DNA of 6,397 nt from Spirosoma sp. (GTDB lineage Bacteria; Bacteroidota; Bacteroidia; Cytophagales; Spirosomataceae), in NCBI GenBank assembly GCA_025351545.1, contig JANXVQ010000876.1, positions 1-6,397 of the forward strand, written 5' to 3'. This document shows positions 5,966-6,397 of the stretch, piece after piece (position 1 is the stretch's first letter; each line of letters starts with the position of its first letter). Both the position numbers and the translations under genes were made by a program. The notes below the pieces were generated by a model, which was not told the origin of the DNA, made no database searches, and saw only the letters and a program-made list of their open reading frames with translations.

Positions 5966-6397
5966 TTATTTTTTAAAATTGATTTGGTACAACACGCCCA
6001 CCGTATAGCTAGTACTCTGGCTAACGTTCAGTCCATCAACAACATAACCCACACGCGCATTGAGCCCAATGTTATGGGGTTGCACTTTACCATACCAACC
6101 TACCGAGGTAGCCTGCATGTTGTTGGTGGGATAGGGCATATCATTCCGACGGATATTGTCACCGTTCAGACAAGCTACGCGCTCGGCCCAGACTTCGGTT
6201 TGCCAGCCTTTACGCAACACACCCAATCGAAGAGCGGCATCATATGTGTCGGGCACCTGCACCTGGTTGGTGTTATAAACCTTGTCATTGGCCTGATAGG
6301 TATCCTGATCTATTTTAGTATTTCCCCGCCAGCCGTAGCTGCCGTGAGCCGTCAGGTAAATGCCCGTTTTAGGTTCTCTATAGTTGGCCAGCAACCG
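5966..6397 (-). CDS. Outer-membrane beta-barrel protein, C-terminal part (cut by right edge)
   Basis: The frame is open to the right edge, so only the last 143 residues are seen, and the true start lies outside. The TTG near 6394 is an internal leucine codon rather than a start. The sequence alternates hydrophobic/aromatic and polar residues in strands of about 8-12 residues (GIYLTAHGSYGWRG, YDAALRLGVLRKG, NIGLNARVGYVVDG) joined by polar loops. It ends in TSYTVGVLYQINFKK, a final strand with an aromatic near the C-terminus like the beta-signal recognised by the BAM complex. This supports an outer-membrane barrel. Loop segments such as NIRRNDMPYPTNN and VDGLNVSQST recall transporter-type barrels (phenol MetA-like), but I do not recognise the family with confidence. 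A single cysteine lies in the loop after EVWAERVA. It is first in the run of same-strand genes and may share a transcript with the haloperoxidase 59 bp on. Confidence 0.75.
   Translation of the reverse strand, partial: RLLANYREPKTGIYLTAHGSYGWRGNTKIDQDTYQANDKVYNTNQVQVPDTYDAALRLGVLRKGWQTEVWAERVACLNGDNIRRNDMPYPTNNMQATSVGWYGKVQPHNIGLNARVGYVVDGLNVSQSTSYTVGVLYQINFKK

Overview
The window looks like a piece of a Bacteroidota chromosome, most likely from the Cytophagales (Spirosoma-like). The evidence is a TonB-dependent receptor with an N-terminal carboxypeptidase-regulatory-like domain, a lipoprotein with a Bacteroidota-style lipobox, A-rich leaders without Shine-Dalgarno sequences before the start codons, and TAA as the stop codon of all four genes whose ends are visible. 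The taxon is inferred from protein style, not from a marker gene.

All five genes lie on the minus strand, so transcription runs from right to left. In that order they are: (1) 6397-5966, the C-terminal end of an unidentified outer-membrane beta-barrel protein, cut by the right edge; (2) 5906-4359, a lipoprotein of the PAP2/vanadium-dependent haloperoxidase family with a complete active-site signature; (3) 4277-3717, an AhpD/carboxymuconolactone decarboxylase-like protein with an unusual cysteine spacing; (4) 3553-761, a 930-residue TonB-dependent receptor with no SusD partner in view; (5) 599-1, the N-terminal half of a major facilitator superfamily transporter, cut by the left edge. The gaps are 59, 81, 163 and 161 bp. 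None exceeds 300 bp, and no RNA gene, CRISPR array, transposase or attachment site was found.

Genes 1-3 are close enough to share a transcript. Genes 4 and 5 each follow a larger gap that holds a perfect inverted repeat: 9 bp arms upstream of the receptor, and 13 bp arms built on two GTTTAAAC palindromes upstream of the transporter. These are the best candidates for regulatory sites. No clear Bacteroidota promoter (TTG / TAnnTTTG) could be placed.

A reasonable but unproven reading is an envelope oxidation-and-uptake locus. A cell-envelope haloperoxidase-like enzyme and an AhpD-like redox protein would act on an organic substrate or on peroxide, the TonB receptor would carry a ligand across the outer membrane, and the MFS protein would carry a solute across the inner membrane. 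The most notable molecular details are a fungal-chloroperoxidase-like residue set in the haloperoxidase, a visible internal duplication in the same protein, and a CX3C in place of CX2C in the AhpD-like protein.
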